DNA of 64,000 bases from an uncultured Prochlorococcus sp. (GCA_902596585.1 CACJUL010000003.1:1-64000); one strand, 5' to 3'; shown: positions 15,536 to 25,627, counted from the stretch's first letter. Translations and numbers: made by a program. The notes: generated from the letters alone by a model not told the origin.

Positions 15536-16261
15536 TTAATTAGTAAATGTTTTTGATGAGTCTTTGAGCAATTCGTTTAATTGCAAGAGTTCTTCTTTGG
15601 TGAATTCGCGATATTTTCCTGTTGGTACGTCTAACTTAATATTCATAATCCTTACACGCTTCAATGAATTTACTCTATAGCCTAGAGAATCGCACATTCT
15701 CCGAATCTGACGATTAAGTCCTTGAGTAAGTATGATTTTAAATTTCCTAGGCCCTAGTTGTTTTACGAAACAATTCTTTGTTATGGTTCCTAATATCTCA
15801 ACTCCATTACTCATGCTTTGAATAAATTCTTTATTAATAGGACGATTAACACTAACAATGTATTCTTTTTCATGATTATTTCTTGCTCTCAGGATTTTAT
15901 TCACGATATCTCCATCATCAGTTAGAAAAATCAATCCCTCGCTGGGCTTGTCTAATCTTCCAATAGGGAAGATTCTCCTAGGATATTTAATAAAATCTAT
16001 TATGTTGTCAGGCTCTACTCTTCTATCGGTTGTACAAACAATTCCAACTGGTTTATTAAAGGCGAGATATATGTTTTTTTGTTTCTCAAGTTTATCTATT
16101 CTTTTCCCTTCAACTTCTACTTGATCGTCTAAATCTACCTTGGCGCCAATTTCTGAAGTTTTACCATTAATTGTTACTTTTCCTTCTTCAATTAATCTAT
16201 CCGCTCTTCTTCTGGAACAGTAACCGGCTTCACTTAAATATTTATTTATTCTAGTGGCCAT
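15536..16261 (-). CDS. rluF: 23S rRNA pseudouridine synthase, RluF-like
   Basis: S4 domain RINKYLSEAGYCSRRRADRLIEEGKV; GRLDKPSEGLIFLTDDGD; QGLNRQIRRMCDSLGY. Confidence 0.85.
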   Translation of the reverse strand: MATRINKYLSEAGYCSRRRADRLIEEGKVTINGKTSEIGAKVDLDDQVEVEGKRIDKLEKQKNIYLAFNKPVGIVCTTDRRVEPDNIIDFIKYPRRIFPIGRLDKPSEGLIFLTDDGDIVNKILRARNNHEKEYIVSVNRPINKEFIQSMSNGVEILGTITKNCFVKQLGPRKFKIILTQGLNRQIRRMCDSLGYRVNSLKRVRIMNIKLDVPTGKYREFTKEELLQLNELLKDSSKTFTN

Positions 16262-16632
16262 AATGCCAAAATTACCTTTATCTATTGTAAAAAATAATCA
16301 AAACTTTGCACTTAAATATTCTTAAACAGACGAGTTTTAAATAATTAAAATGAGAAAATGGCTCGCGGATAGAAAACCCCTTCATGCAAAATCTTTTATT
16401 CCAAAAACATTACTTTGAAAATCTAATTTAGATCTAAAATAATTTAAAAAAATATGCCCTAGAGTTTACTAAATTTATTTTTTAACTTTAGTTGTTAGTC
16501 TTCTTTCTGTAGTAATTTTTAGAGTAACTATCGAGGTTTACTCAATAATATATAAAGCAGCTATAGAATTTAGAGACTATATGAAAGCAAAAAATAGTTT
16601 CTTTAACTGATAATTAATCTAAATTTCCAAGG

Positions 16633-16676
16633 ATACCACTCTCTTTTTTTCGATATTAAAACGAGAGTGGTATTTT
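16633..16676 (+). terminator. Hairpin ATACCACTCTC / GAGAGTGGTAT
   Basis: 11-bp perfect stem, 19-nt loop, short T-run after; just upstream of the 16694 ORF. Confidence 0.6.
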
Positions 16677-16693
16677 AAATTTATGCAAGTAGT

Positions 16694-16981
16694 ATGTATA
16701 GATTACATACCTTACTTCTAATGGAAACTAAATTTTACAAATGGTGGAAGAATCACAGAAAATTAGTTACTACTGGTTTGTTCCTATCCATTTTTGCTTT
16801 TTATCTTAGAACTCCATTTGATCAGGAATCAAAAATAAAAGACACCTGCGCAAAACTAAACTCTAGCTACCAAATTACAGGTAATGAAGCAATGAAGAAG
16901 CTTAATCTAAAGGAAATAAAAAATTATAATAATCGCGAATTGGCAAACTTTTACTGCGAAAGATATTTAGGTATTAAATAA
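16694..16981 (+). CDS. Small hypothetical membrane/secreted protein
   Basis: 95 aa ORF; ATG at 16721 (METKFYKWWKNHRK) is a likely alternative start. Confidence 0.45.
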   Translation: MYRLHTLLLMETKFYKWWKNHRKLVTTGLFLSIFAFYLRTPFDQESKIKDTCAKLNSSYQITGNEAMKKLNLKEIKNYNNRELANFYCERYLGIK

Positions 16982-17251
16982 AAAAGCGTTAAGCTTCTTA
17001 ATATTAATACCTTAAAGTTTTCTATTTTGAATGCTTCCTGTAATCTAAATATTTTTGAAATTAGATGACAATAACTTTATAGAATTTATTCTTGTTGTAT
17101 TATTATTAACTTTTTAAAAAACGATTATTAAAACAAATCTAAAAAAAGCATATATTAATTACTTGAGTTAAATTCTAATAAACTTAACTTGAAAAAGTTA
17201 ATATTTTATTTTTTTTTATAGTGGTATATTTAACATCAATACAAATAATTT

Positions 17252-17971
17252 TTGAAAGTGTTTGGGTCATCCTCTAAGAATTTTAAATTTAACAAATTTG
17301 GATTTGCCAAGATCAAACCAGATATAGGTATCAAAAAAGATTTAGTTGATAAATTATCATTCAAAAATAAAAAAGATTTGCTCATAAAAGATAGAAAGGA
17401 TGCTGGAGCCTTAAAAGTAAAAAAAGAATATCTTCAAAAAAACTATAAACTATATGCTAATTTACTTTTGAAGAACGGATACGTAAAAATTGCTGAAGAA
17501 CTTGTTAAAGACAATATCTATCCTTATGTTGTAATGCATATTCTAAATAATAAAAAAACCAAGGAACTTATATGGCATAGAGACCAATATTTTCACGGCA
17601 GAAATTTTATTGGTCCAAAATTTAAACTTTATAAGTTAGCAATCTATTTACAGGATACAAATCAAAATAATGGAGTTACGGGCTTCATACCAAAACTCAT
17701 TTCTCCAAGATTTAGAAATAAATATTTAGACACTATATTTGCTTACTTATCATCTTTTTTGTCTATTCATCCAAGATTATCTATTGGAGAAGCTCTAATT
17801 TTTAGTGGTAAAGTTATGCATCATCGACCAAGACAAAAAAACGATGATTTTAGAGAGGCAATAATTTTTTCATGTACAAATAGCCCGAATAATTTGCCAA
17901 GTCTTAAAAATGATGAAAATGAGTTTTTAAATGTTTTTCTAAAGAGTAAAATTAAACTTGGGATTAATTAA
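17252..17971 (+). CDS. PhyH-like 2-oxoglutarate/Fe(II) dioxygenase
   Basis: WHRDQYFHGRNF...LYKLAIYLQDTNQNNGVTGFIP...IGEALIFSGKVMHHRPRQKNDDFREAIIFS; TTG start. Confidence 0.65.
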   Translation: MKVFGSSSKNFKFNKFGFAKIKPDIGIKKDLVDKLSFKNKKDLLIKDRKDAGALKVKKEYLQKNYKLYANLLLKNGYVKIAEELVKDNIYPYVVMHILNNKKTKELIWHRDQYFHGRNFIGPKFKLYKLAIYLQDTNQNNGVTGFIPKLISPRFRNKYLDTIFAYLSSFLSIHPRLSIGEALIFSGKVMHHRPRQKNDDFREAIIFSCTNSPNNLPSLKNDENEFLNVFLKSKIKLGIN

Positions 17972-18109
17972 TAAATGAATTTAAATACCTTTCTTTTAAT
18001 TCTGCTTGTAATTGCAGCATACACAAATTTGTATCTAACCCTAAAAAACCGGAGAAAGAAATAAATTTTTTATAGAGATTTTATTAATTAAATAAAAAAG
18101 AATTTAATT

Positions 18110-18727
18110 TTAGTATTCTTCATAGCTAAACTTCTGTCCTCCAATGCTTGCTTCATACATTAGCCCCCCTTTTGAGAATGTAAGAACAGCAACTCCGTCA
18201 CTATAATCAGAAGATGCATTTGCTCCCTCTGAAATCAAAGCTGCGCTGGCTGATGCACCAAATTCAAAGTTACCTTCAGTAAATCTTTCAAGGGATTTCT
18301 TATCTTTAAAAAAGATAATCTGACTAAATGCTTGTCCACCTAATTGAAAGCCAATAGATACCTGAGTTAAGGTAGTTGAACCAATAACTTTACCTTTTTC
18401 AAAAACCTCACCTTTTCCCCTTGCACCTCCTATACCAATTCCTCCTTTCCCTACATTTGGGAAAACAGCATATCCTCTAGCTTTTTTAAAGTAAGTTTTC
18501 AAAGAAGATATTTTTTTGAACTTATTTAATGCCTTTATAGTCTTATCGCTAGCTTTTTTATCTTTTCTATTTTTATCTGATGATGGTTTCCAACCAGAAA
18601 TTAATAATTGATCTGAAAGATCATTAAATTGAATTTCATTCAGATTAGATGATTTAACTGAAGCTAAATATTGTGGAAAAATTAATATTGTAATCAAAAT
18701 AGATTTCTTAATAATTTTTAAATTCAT
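18110..18727 (-). CDS. SYLF-domain (Ysc84-like) lipid-binding protein
   Basis: ARGYAVFPNVGKGGIGIGGARGKGEVFEKGKVIG...GVAVLTFSKGGLMYEASIGGQKFSY. Confidence 0.8.
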   Translation of the reverse strand: MNLKIIKKSILITILIFPQYLASVKSSNLNEIQFNDLSDQLLISGWKPSSDKNRKDKKASDKTIKALNKFKKISSLKTYFKKARGYAVFPNVGKGGIGIGGARGKGEVFEKGKVIGSTTLTQVSIGFQLGGQAFSQIIFFKDKKSLERFTEGNFEFGASASAALISEGANASSDYSDGVAVLTFSKGGLMYEASIGGQKFSYEEY

Positions 18728-18809
18728 AATTAATCGTTAATTAAACTATTAATATTACCTATCAATAATATTACAAAAAATCATTTTGCAACTATTCATT
18801 TTTTCTAGA

Positions 18810-18834
18810 TCGCTAGTTAGCAGATTCAAACTTT
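18810..18834 (+). repeat. Possible strongly decayed tRNA-Pro fragment
   Basis: tCGCTAGTTAGCAGATTCAAACTT; about 7 mismatches in 23 nt to the reference. Confidence 0.2.
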
Positions 18835-19155
18835 TTTCATTAAGTGGTAGTAACTAGCTGGTAATAAACAATTAAAAACCATATCGAGATGTAAAAGTTT
18901 AATGTTCGGCAGGAGAAATCTTTAAGATAAATGAGTTTTTTATAAAATCCCTTTTTGAATTAACAACCGAATTTAAAAATAATTTTTAGCCAATTTTTTA
19001 TAATCTCTTCTTATTTTAATATTTGCATTTTATCCATTTAAAGATTAAATTGTTGGTCCTCTTTCCGTATATATTTGTACCTCAAACCGTACATTTCTAT
19101 TAGTCAATTGATAAGCGTGTTTAGTTAGAACATAGTGGTATCGGAGATAAATTAA

Positions 19156-19341
19156 ATGCCTTCAACACCAATTAAATCTTGTAATAAATATGTGTTGAGT
19201 TACAAAGATTCAACAAATAAGACACATGAAGTTGGCTTCTACGCGCGCGATGCATACGATTGCCTAATGCTTGCAAGAGAATTCAACACTTACGTACATG
19301 ACAATCCAGGATCTGTATTCAGAATCCAACAAAAATTTTGA
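19156..19341 (+). CDS. Small conserved hypothetical protein
   Basis: 61 aa ORF. Confidence 0.5.
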   Translation: MPSTPIKSCNKYVLSYKDSTNKTHEVGFYARDAYDCLMLAREFNTYVHDNPGSVFRIQQKF

Positions 19342-19352
19342 GGAAATAAATT

Positions 19353-19517
19353 ATGAATTTAAAAAGATCACCATTCGCAATTCAAGATAAAAATGCAAGA
19401 GATCTTGATAATGCAAAGGATTATCCGACAATTGCAGATTTAATGAGAGAACAAAAAGTTCCACAAGATTGCGCAAATACAGTTCACCATCGTAGAGATT
19501 TAGACTCTCTCGGTTAG
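19353..19517 (+). CDS. Small hypothetical protein (54 aa)
   Basis: MNLKRSPFAIQDKNARDLDNAKDYPTIADLMREQKVPQDC...; follows the previous ORF with GAGGA upstream of ATG. Confidence 0.5.
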   Translation: MNLKRSPFAIQDKNARDLDNAKDYPTIADLMREQKVPQDCANTVHHRRDLDSLG

Positions 19518-19813
19518 TTTACGAGAATAGCTATTTACTAATTTTTAAAAATTAACGATTATAGTAGATGCGATTTGCGATTCATTCATAAGATAATATT
19601 CTCTTCCTCAAGTTTTTTTTTAAGCTCCAAAGGCATATATGCAATATCTCTTTTTATTGCATTAATGGCATCTCTATACTTTTCAGGTTCAGCTAAGAGC
19701 TTTTTTATTATATTGTATTGACTTTCAATTTCTTCAGAAGAAAATTTTCCCATAAAAAATATTTACTACCCTTTTATATTAAATCAACAGTCAAATACAC
19801 AAAAGATTAACTA

Positions 19814-20125
19814 TTAGTTAGGGGCTGCTGCAATTTCTTTATGAACGGAAAGAAATTCTTTATCCGTTAGAACTGGCGTAACTTCAATTTCTACGCCAAA
19901 ATTATCGACCCAGATACTACTCCATTTCCAAATGTTCTGATGGTTTGAAGATTCAACTATTGCCCATCCATTAGCTCCCTCAGGATTTACTACTCGATTA
20001 ATAACTTTAAACCCATCAAATTCATCACCTTCGCATCCTCCTTCCACAAAACCCGCAAAAGCTTCGGCCCCTTGCATATGACTTTCTTGATCTGGAAATT
20101 GCCAGTGTACGATGTAAGTTTGCAT
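19814..20125 (-). CDS. DUF3303-like protein
   Basis: MQTYIVHWQFPDQE...AFAGFVEGG...RVVNPEGANGWAIVESSNHQNIWKWSSIW. Confidence 0.65.
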   Translation of the reverse strand: MQTYIVHWQFPDQESHMQGAEAFAGFVEGGCEGDEFDGFKVINRVVNPEGANGWAIVESSNHQNIWKWSSIWVDNFGVEIEVTPVLTDKEFLSVHKEIAAAPN

Positions 20126-20256
20126 GAATAAATTTATTTTTTTTTAATTATTAATTATCGAATTTAAAAATTAAATAAAAAGTCTTTAAATACTAATTAA
20201 AAACTCATAAGCCTAAAAGGCAAACAAACAAAAAAAAAGACTCTTACGAGCCTAGG

Positions 20257-20418
20257 TGATGGGGACTTCTATAATGACAAATTAATCAGAAACAAACAAC
20301 CCCATCAATAGGTAATTTTTAATACTTACAAACACCATATGTAGTGCTAAGATTTTAAAAAGGTTGGGTGATGGGGATTATCCCGCTTTTTGATTAGGGC
20401 GAAGCTAACGCCCTTTTT
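20257..20418 (+). promoter_or_regulatory. Possible structured RNA leader with alternative pairing and terminal terminator hairpin
   Basis: TGATGGGG (20257-20264), CCCCATCA (20300-20307), TGATGGGG (20369-20376), then GGGCGaagctaaCGCCC-T7. Confidence 0.4.
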
Positions 20419-20420
20419 TT
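20397..20420 (+). terminator. Rho-independent terminator abutting an ATG
   Basis: GGGCG-aagctaa-CGCCC-TTTTTTT then ATG at 20421. Confidence 0.75.
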
Positions 20421-20679
20421 ATGGAAGAATTTACTTTAATCAATAAAGCCAGATGGAGGATAAAAGTATTTGAACCTTTTGATGATAGTTCTAAAAACCC
20501 TTTCATGATTAATGAAATTTTAATCTCTTATGGTTGTGTGCTTAAGCTATCAAGTAAGCCAGTTATGAAAGGCTCTAGAGTTGAATCCTATCAAAGAAGC
20601 GAGAAAAGAATATAAAAAACTATTAGAGGAAGGGCGGCAAAAACTTATGGATTCAACAGTTATTAAAAAAAAATGGTGA
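20421..20679 (+). pseudogene. Frameshifted DUF1651-like gene
   Basis: Frame 1 stops after ...RVESYQRSEKRI*; the neighbouring frame reads ELNPIKEARKEYKKLLEEGRQKLMDSTVIKKKW*, matching EARKEYQQLITAGW...PKW of the 1092-1355 protein. Confidence 0.65.
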
Positions 20680-20719
20680 ATAGGTACTTTACCTAATATT
20701 TGACAGCCCTAGAAGATAA

Positions 20720-20920
20720 TTGCTAGATAACTCCCAGTATGGAGACTTAGTTTTGAAAAAAGACATTTATTCAAACATTAAAAATTCAGATGCTTTGGAA
20801 AGTTTTTTTGAATGTATAACTTCTTGTAGCATCAATAGTGAGGGAGTAGATTGCACAACGGCATGTTATGTAAAACATTTAGAACCAAACAATATTGATT
20901 ACCCTTTAAATTTTTCATAA
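20720..20920 (+). CDS. Small Cys-containing hypothetical protein
   Basis: FFECITSCSINSEGVDCTTACYVKHL. Confidence 0.5.
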   Translation: MLDNSQYGDLVLKKDIYSNIKNSDALESFFECITSCSINSEGVDCTTACYVKHLEPNNIDYPLNFS

Positions 20921-20953
20921 GCAAAGCTTATTGATAATTGTTATATTTCATTG

Positions 20954-21067
20954 ATGTTATTTCCTCCTCCTCAAGTTATTTTCGGTCTATTGCTTTTATC
21001 TATAGTAGTAGTTCTTATCTGGGATATTAGATACAATCCTTTTGGAGAAGACGAAGACGGAATTTAA
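20954..21067 (+). CDS. 37-aa membrane peptide
   Basis: MLFPPPQVIFGLLLLSIVVVLIWDIRYNPFGEDEDGI. Confidence 0.4.
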   Translation: MLFPPPQVIFGLLLLSIVVVLIWDIRYNPFGEDEDGI

Positions 21068-21365
21068 TCTTCAACTAGGAAGCTGATTTGTAGGTGGTGC
21101 GTGAAATTGCCGTTTCTTTCTCTTGAGTCTTTTGTAAGCGACTAAAGAGCCTAATAATAACAATGTAATAGCAATTGAGTTAATCATATCAAGTAGTTTT
21201 ATATATATAAAAACAAATATGATCTAAATATCAATGACTAACGTTATTTTTTCAAAAAGTGATTAATTATGGACTAATTTTTAATATTAAGCTTTCTTAT
21301 TAGGTACCTAAAACAATCAAAAGAAAATGCTTATCTGAACAAAAGGAATTGCTTTGCAATAAGAA

Positions 21366-21470
21366 TCACTTTTTCTTATTTCTCATTTGATACTGCAAAA
21401 TAGCTTTTAGATGTTGTACTTCTTTTTCTAAAGTCTCAATTCTTTTTTCTAGTTCTTCATTAGTTGCCAT
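21366..21470 (-). CDS. Small coiled-coil peptide (34 aa)
   Basis: MATNEELEKRIETLEKEVQHLKAILQYQMRNKKK. Confidence 0.4.
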   Translation of the reverse strand: MATNEELEKRIETLEKEVQHLKAILQYQMRNKKK

Positions 21471-21612
21471 ATTTTGTAAGAAAATATCCTTAATGTTTAT
21501 ATTCTTGAGAAAAAAATTTGTTATTTGTGAAATAACCAATAAGTATTAGAGCCTATTGATAAGCATAATTTATCTAGATAAATTATGCAAAGTATAAATT
21601 CAGGGGAAATTT

Positions 21613-21756
21613 ATGAGTGGAGATTATGAGACACTAGAAATAAATCAACCAAAAATCTCATATTTCAAGAAAAGATCCGAAAACAACACAGAATGGTTAG
21701 ATGAATTAATCAACAAAATTGAGGATATGAAAAACAACATATCTAAGGCTGCCTGA
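21613..21756 (+). CDS. Small hypothetical protein (47 aa)
   Basis: MSGDYETLEINQPKISYFKKRSENNTEWLDELINKIEDMKNNISKAA. Confidence 0.4.
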   Translation: MSGDYETLEINQPKISYFKKRSENNTEWLDELINKIEDMKNNISKAA

Positions 21757-21872
21757 TGTCAGAAAAAGAGATAAAGGAACTAGATAAATTTGTAGAAGAA
21801 TATGGTTACAATGACGAATTAAAAGATATATATTTAAGAGAGGTTTTAGCTCAAAATAAAGAATACGAATGA
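21756..21872 (+). CDS. Small hypothetical protein (38 aa)
   Basis: MSEKEIKELDKFVEEYGYNDELKDIYLREVLAQNKEYE; overlaps both neighbours. Confidence 0.4.
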   Translation: MSEKEIKELDKFVEEYGYNDELKDIYLREVLAQNKEYE

Positions 21873-22099
21873 GATCAAATTTACGACCAAATATTCGAAT
21901 AGCTACTAACATTCTTTTAGTTATTGGTGCTTTTGCTATCGTTTCAAATATCAAACCAATAGCAGTTGTATATCAGGGAAAAAATCTATGTATTAAATAT
22001 TTAAAACATCAAATAGATCGAGATACACTCATCAAAAAACTAAAAATAGTTAAACAAGCAAATCCATCAAGTATTTGTGACTCTATCCTGAAAAGTTAA
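21869..22099 (+). CDS. Small secreted/membrane hypothetical protein
   Basis: ATGA overlap with the preceding ORF; hydrophobic N-terminus. Confidence 0.5.
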   Translation: MRSNLRPNIRIATNILLVIGAFAIVSNIKPIAVVYQGKNLCIKYLKHQIDRDTLIKKLKIVKQANPSSICDSILKS

Positions 22100-22101
22100 A
22101 A

Positions 22102-22554
22102 ATGAAGCTAAAGTCATATACCCCATTAATTGCAGTTTTTGGAACCTCATCGTTAATAACCATTGCATTGCTTAAAAATTTCCAAATTTTCATGGGGATA
22201 TCAATTTGTCTTTTAGCGATGCTTAAGCTAATGGATATTGAAGCTTTTGGAACAAGTTATAAGAAATATGATTTGATATCCTCTCGATTTAATAGCTGGA
22301 TATATATTTATCCTTTTTGCGAATTACTAATTGGAATAAGTTTTCTACTCTCTTCTCCACCCTCTTTAATTATCTTTATTGCTCTAATTTTAGGAATTTT
22401 TGGAATGCTTTCAGTATTCAAGGCCATTTATTTGGATAAATTAAAATTAAATTGTGCATGTATCGGTGGATATGCCAAAACTCCATTAGGAATTATTAGT
22501 TTTATAGAAAATCTTTTAATGTCAATTATGAGTGTCTTGATATTAATCAAATAG
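22102..22554 (+). CDS. MauE/DoxX-like membrane protein
   Basis: Four hydrophobic helices; LNCACIGG motif. Confidence 0.6.
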   Translation: MKLKSYTPLIAVFGTSSLITIALLKNFQIFMGISICLLAMLKLMDIEAFGTSYKKYDLISSRFNSWIYIYPFCELLIGISFLLSSPPSLIIFIALILGIFGMLSVFKAIYLDKLKLNCACIGGYAKTPLGIISFIENLLMSIMSVLILIK

Positions 22555-22601
22555 CAATTTAATTAATTTTCAATTATTGTTGGGATACATCTGTAGATTC
22601 A

Positions 22602-23135
22602 ATGGTTTTGATCAGTTTTGCTTCAAAGAAAATATTTACTAAGAGGAGCTTTTTAAATACCCTGTTTTTTTCTGGAATTCTTTTTGCAAATTCAATTAAC
22701 GCGAATAAGAGTATTGCTTTAACTAAAGAAAATATAGATATCCCAAAAATTGTTTCTTACAGATCGGCATCATGTGGTTGTTGCAAAAAATGGATCAATC
22801 ATTTAAGAGATAGTGGATTTCAAGTTATTGATAAAATAGTTGAAGATGTCTCAGTAATAAAAACCCAATATCAAATTCCCAATAATTTGAGATCTTGTCA
22901 CTCTGCTCAAATTGCTAATTATATGATTGAAGGACATGTCCCTATTGAATCAATCAACAAACTTTTTAGAGAAAAACCAAATATCAATGGGATAGCAGTT
23001 CCTGGCATGCCACTTGGCTCTCCAGGGATGGAAATGCATTCTCACGAATCGCACTCTCATGATTATGAGAACTACAAAGTAGTTTCATTTAGTAAAACTG
23101 GCGAAACAAAAATATTTGATAAAATCTCTCCTTGA
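22602..23135 (+). CDS. DUF411-like metal-binding protein
   Basis: YRSASCGCCKKWINHLRDSGFQV...LRSCHSAQIANYMIEGHVPIESINKLFREKPNINGIAVPGMPLGSPGMEMHSHESHSHDYE. Confidence 0.85.
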   Translation: MVLISFASKKIFTKRSFLNTLFFSGILFANSINANKSIALTKENIDIPKIVSYRSASCGCCKKWINHLRDSGFQVIDKIVEDVSVIKTQYQIPNNLRSCHSAQIANYMIEGHVPIESINKLFREKPNINGIAVPGMPLGSPGMEMHSHESHSHDYENYKVVSFSKTGETKIFDKISP

Positions 23136-23157
23136 TATAGATACTAAATTTGAAATA

Positions 23158-23379
23158 ATGCATATTTCCCTTAGAAATTTTAAATTTTTTATTTTTTTAT
23201 TTTCTTTATCTCTGAATTTCAATAGTTATTCGCATGCACATATGAGGGGTAAATTTCTTTCTGAAAAGGACGCCGAAAATAAAGCTTTAGAACTTGGTTG
23301 CAAAGGAATACATAAGAATCAAGATAAATGGATGCCATGCAAAAACGAAAAAGAATTACATATTTATTTGAGGAAATAA
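23158..23379 (+). CDS. DUF3721-like secreted small protein
   Basis: HMRGKFLSEKDAENKALELGCKGIHKNQDKWMPCKNEKELHIYL. Confidence 0.65.
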   Translation: MHISLRNFKFFIFLFSLSLNFNSYSHAHMRGKFLSEKDAENKALELGCKGIHKNQDKWMPCKNEKELHIYLRK

Positions 23380-23640
23380 ATGGAAAAATTAAAAACTGAT
23401 AAAAGAAAAATTCACAGAAAAATAACGGCACTTTCAGCAATCCCTTTATTAATTACTATTTTATCTGGGACTATTTATAGTATTCTTCAGCCATTAGGGA
23501 TAGATGCTTTTTGGTTAATCAAATGGCATACAGGCAATTTTGGGATTATTAATTTGCAACCTTTCTACTCGATATTTCTTGGTGTAGCATCAATAATCTC
23601 AATAATATCTGGCTTAAGACTATTTCAAAAAAGAACTTAG
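23380..23640 (+). CDS. Small PepSY-type membrane protein
   Basis: RKIHRKITALSAIPLLITILSGTIYSI...WHTGNF. Confidence 0.5.
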   Translation: MEKLKTDKRKIHRKITALSAIPLLITILSGTIYSILQPLGIDAFWLIKWHTGNFGIINLQPFYSIFLGVASIISIISGLRLFQKRT

Positions 23641-23673
23641 ATAAATTCTTAATAAGGCCAAAAATATAATTAA

Positions 23674-23874
23674 TTAATTAATACTATTTGCTCCGCCACT
23701 GACTAAGAAAATTATCGCTCCAAGTGCCATTGTTGCCACACCCATATAAGGGTATTTCTTAATTCTTGATTTAGTAATTGGAAGCCATGAAATGTATCTA
23801 TCAGATTTATTTAATTCAACTTTCTTTTTTCTAGGTGGCAATCCTAATTCTTCTCTTCTTTTAGCTTCACCCAT
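23674..23874 (-). CDS. DUF2839-like protein
   Basis: MGEAKRREELGLPPRKKK plus C-terminal helix. Confidence 0.6.
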   Translation of the reverse strand: MGEAKRREELGLPPRKKKVELNKSDRYISWLPITKSRIKKYPYMGVATMALGAIIFLVSGGANSIN

Positions 23875-24281
23875 AATCTTAAATTTATTTATATATCAAT
23901 ATTAAAAATTATGTTCTACACCTGCGAGTTAACTTTATTAAAAACAGAGGTCCTTTGTAGATAAACAAATTATTTAAAATTTATTTAGCCTTCTTTAAAT
24001 ATAGATTCTTTGTATTTGCCTGATCTGATGTAAATAACAAAATCAAGATAGTTCCAACTAGAAATGAAAAAATCATTGTCAAACCAACAACTTCAACCAT
24101 TTCACTAGGCAGATAATTTAGAAACATAATAAATAGATCTCTTATTTTAAACTTAGCAATTGTATTTTTAATGTAAAGTAAGTATTCCTCGCTAAATTTC
24201 GAAAAGAAATTTCAGAGACTTTTTAATCATTATTTATTTTTATTTGCGGGATAAATCTAGTTCTAGCCGATCACAATTTTC

Positions 24282-24572
24282 TTACTTAGATATTCCTATT
24301 TTCTTAAGCAATTTCAGGTAAGGCAAGGCCCAATTACCAAAGGTAAAAGAGATTGTCATATTTTTTGTAGTTGGGAATAATGTTTTAGAACGTGTAGAGG
24401 CTAATTTAGAAAACATCTTAATAGTCTCTACTTCTAGATTATCCATATACAATTTTTTTTGAACACCTCGATCTTTCTTTTGGGGCAAATAATTTTCTAT
24501 AAACCATAAAACTTGCTCTAAACTTGATTTATTGGATGCGGTTTTAATTTGTTTATTTTTCTTTTTAAACAT
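24282..24572 (-). CDS. Hypothetical protein
   Basis: 96 aa ORF. Confidence 0.4.
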   Translation of the reverse strand: MFKKKNKQIKTASNKSSLEQVLWFIENYLPQKKDRGVQKKLYMDNLEVETIKMFSKLASTRSKTLFPTTKNMTISFTFGNWALPYLKLLKKIGISK

Positions 24573-24766
24573 ATTTATTTACCTCTTAATTACTGAATTA
24601 AACTTGCCATTTATATAATTTAAATCAATAGTATAATCATCAAAATTATTTTCTTTTTAATAATCGATAATCGAAAAAATAAATTAATAATTGCGTTGTT
24701 TTTATAAAAATAAAAAAAAAGAGAGGGATAAAACCCCCTCTAAATTGATCAGTTTCAAAAAAGAAT

Positions 24767-24937
24767 TTAATTTTTTGAGTCTTTCAATTTCATTTCTTTT
24801 TGTGTTTTCCTGATTCTTTCTTCAAAGACGGATCTTCTGTAAGGAGTAACTTCTCCACTTTTAGTAGCCAAAAGTTGGGCTTCATATAGCCTATTGGCTC
24901 TTTTGATTTTTTCTCTTATTTGTAAGAGATTATTCAT
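24767..24937 (-). CDS. Small hypothetical protein (56 aa)
   Basis: MNNLLQIREKIKRANRLYEAQLLATKSGEVTPYRRSVFEERIRKTQKEMKLKDSKN. Confidence 0.45.
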   Translation of the reverse strand: MNNLLQIREKIKRANRLYEAQLLATKSGEVTPYRRSVFEERIRKTQKEMKLKDSKN

Positions 24938-25126
24938 GGTCTTTTGCAGTTAATGAGAATCCCGTTCCCTACTCCCATTTCATGCGTCCAGAGATATAAA
25001 CTTGGATGAACGTAAGTGAACAATAACATCTTTAAAAAAATTCTGCGAGAGTAATTTTTACTAAATTTTTCTAAAAAAAATAAATATTGAATAGATAGTA
25101 TAAACAAGGTTTTAATATTTCCTAAA

Positions 25127-25402
25127 TTAGGATAAGAAAATTGTTTGCGACCCATCATTATTATCCTGAATCACTATTTTTTTATTAGGAAAAATATCTG
25201 ATAATATTCTTTTCAAATTTGAATTATCTGAATGAATCATATTACTCATATTTTTTGAATTAATTTTCCAATTTTCATCTACAAATAGTTCATTATCATC
25301 GCCTTTTTCATTCTCCAGTGATGTCTTATTTAGAATCTTAAGTAACAGTTCTGAATCATAATCTTTAAATTCTTCAGGGCCCTCTTTTAATTTTTTAATC
25401 AT
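25127..25402 (-). CDS. Hypothetical protein
   Basis: 91 aa ORF, acidic. Confidence 0.4.
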   Translation of the reverse strand: MIKKLKEGPEEFKDYDSELLLKILNKTSLENEKGDDNELFVDENWKINSKNMSNMIHSDNSNLKRILSDIFPNKKIVIQDNNDGSQTIFLS

Positions 25403-25627
25403 TATTTAGAAATCTAATGTTTCTAAATCTTGCATAAGAAATTTGAAGAATACAAGGTATTAATTACCTAAAAATTTCTCTTAAGATGAAAAATCCAGAT
25501 GCAATTAAAATAATTTTCTTTAGAAAATTTAATTCCAAAATAGCTAAAGAATGATATTTAAAAAGATTAATTAATCATTTACACCATTTATTTACTTGTT
25601 AGGTTGCAATTAAGAGAATCAGAAAAG

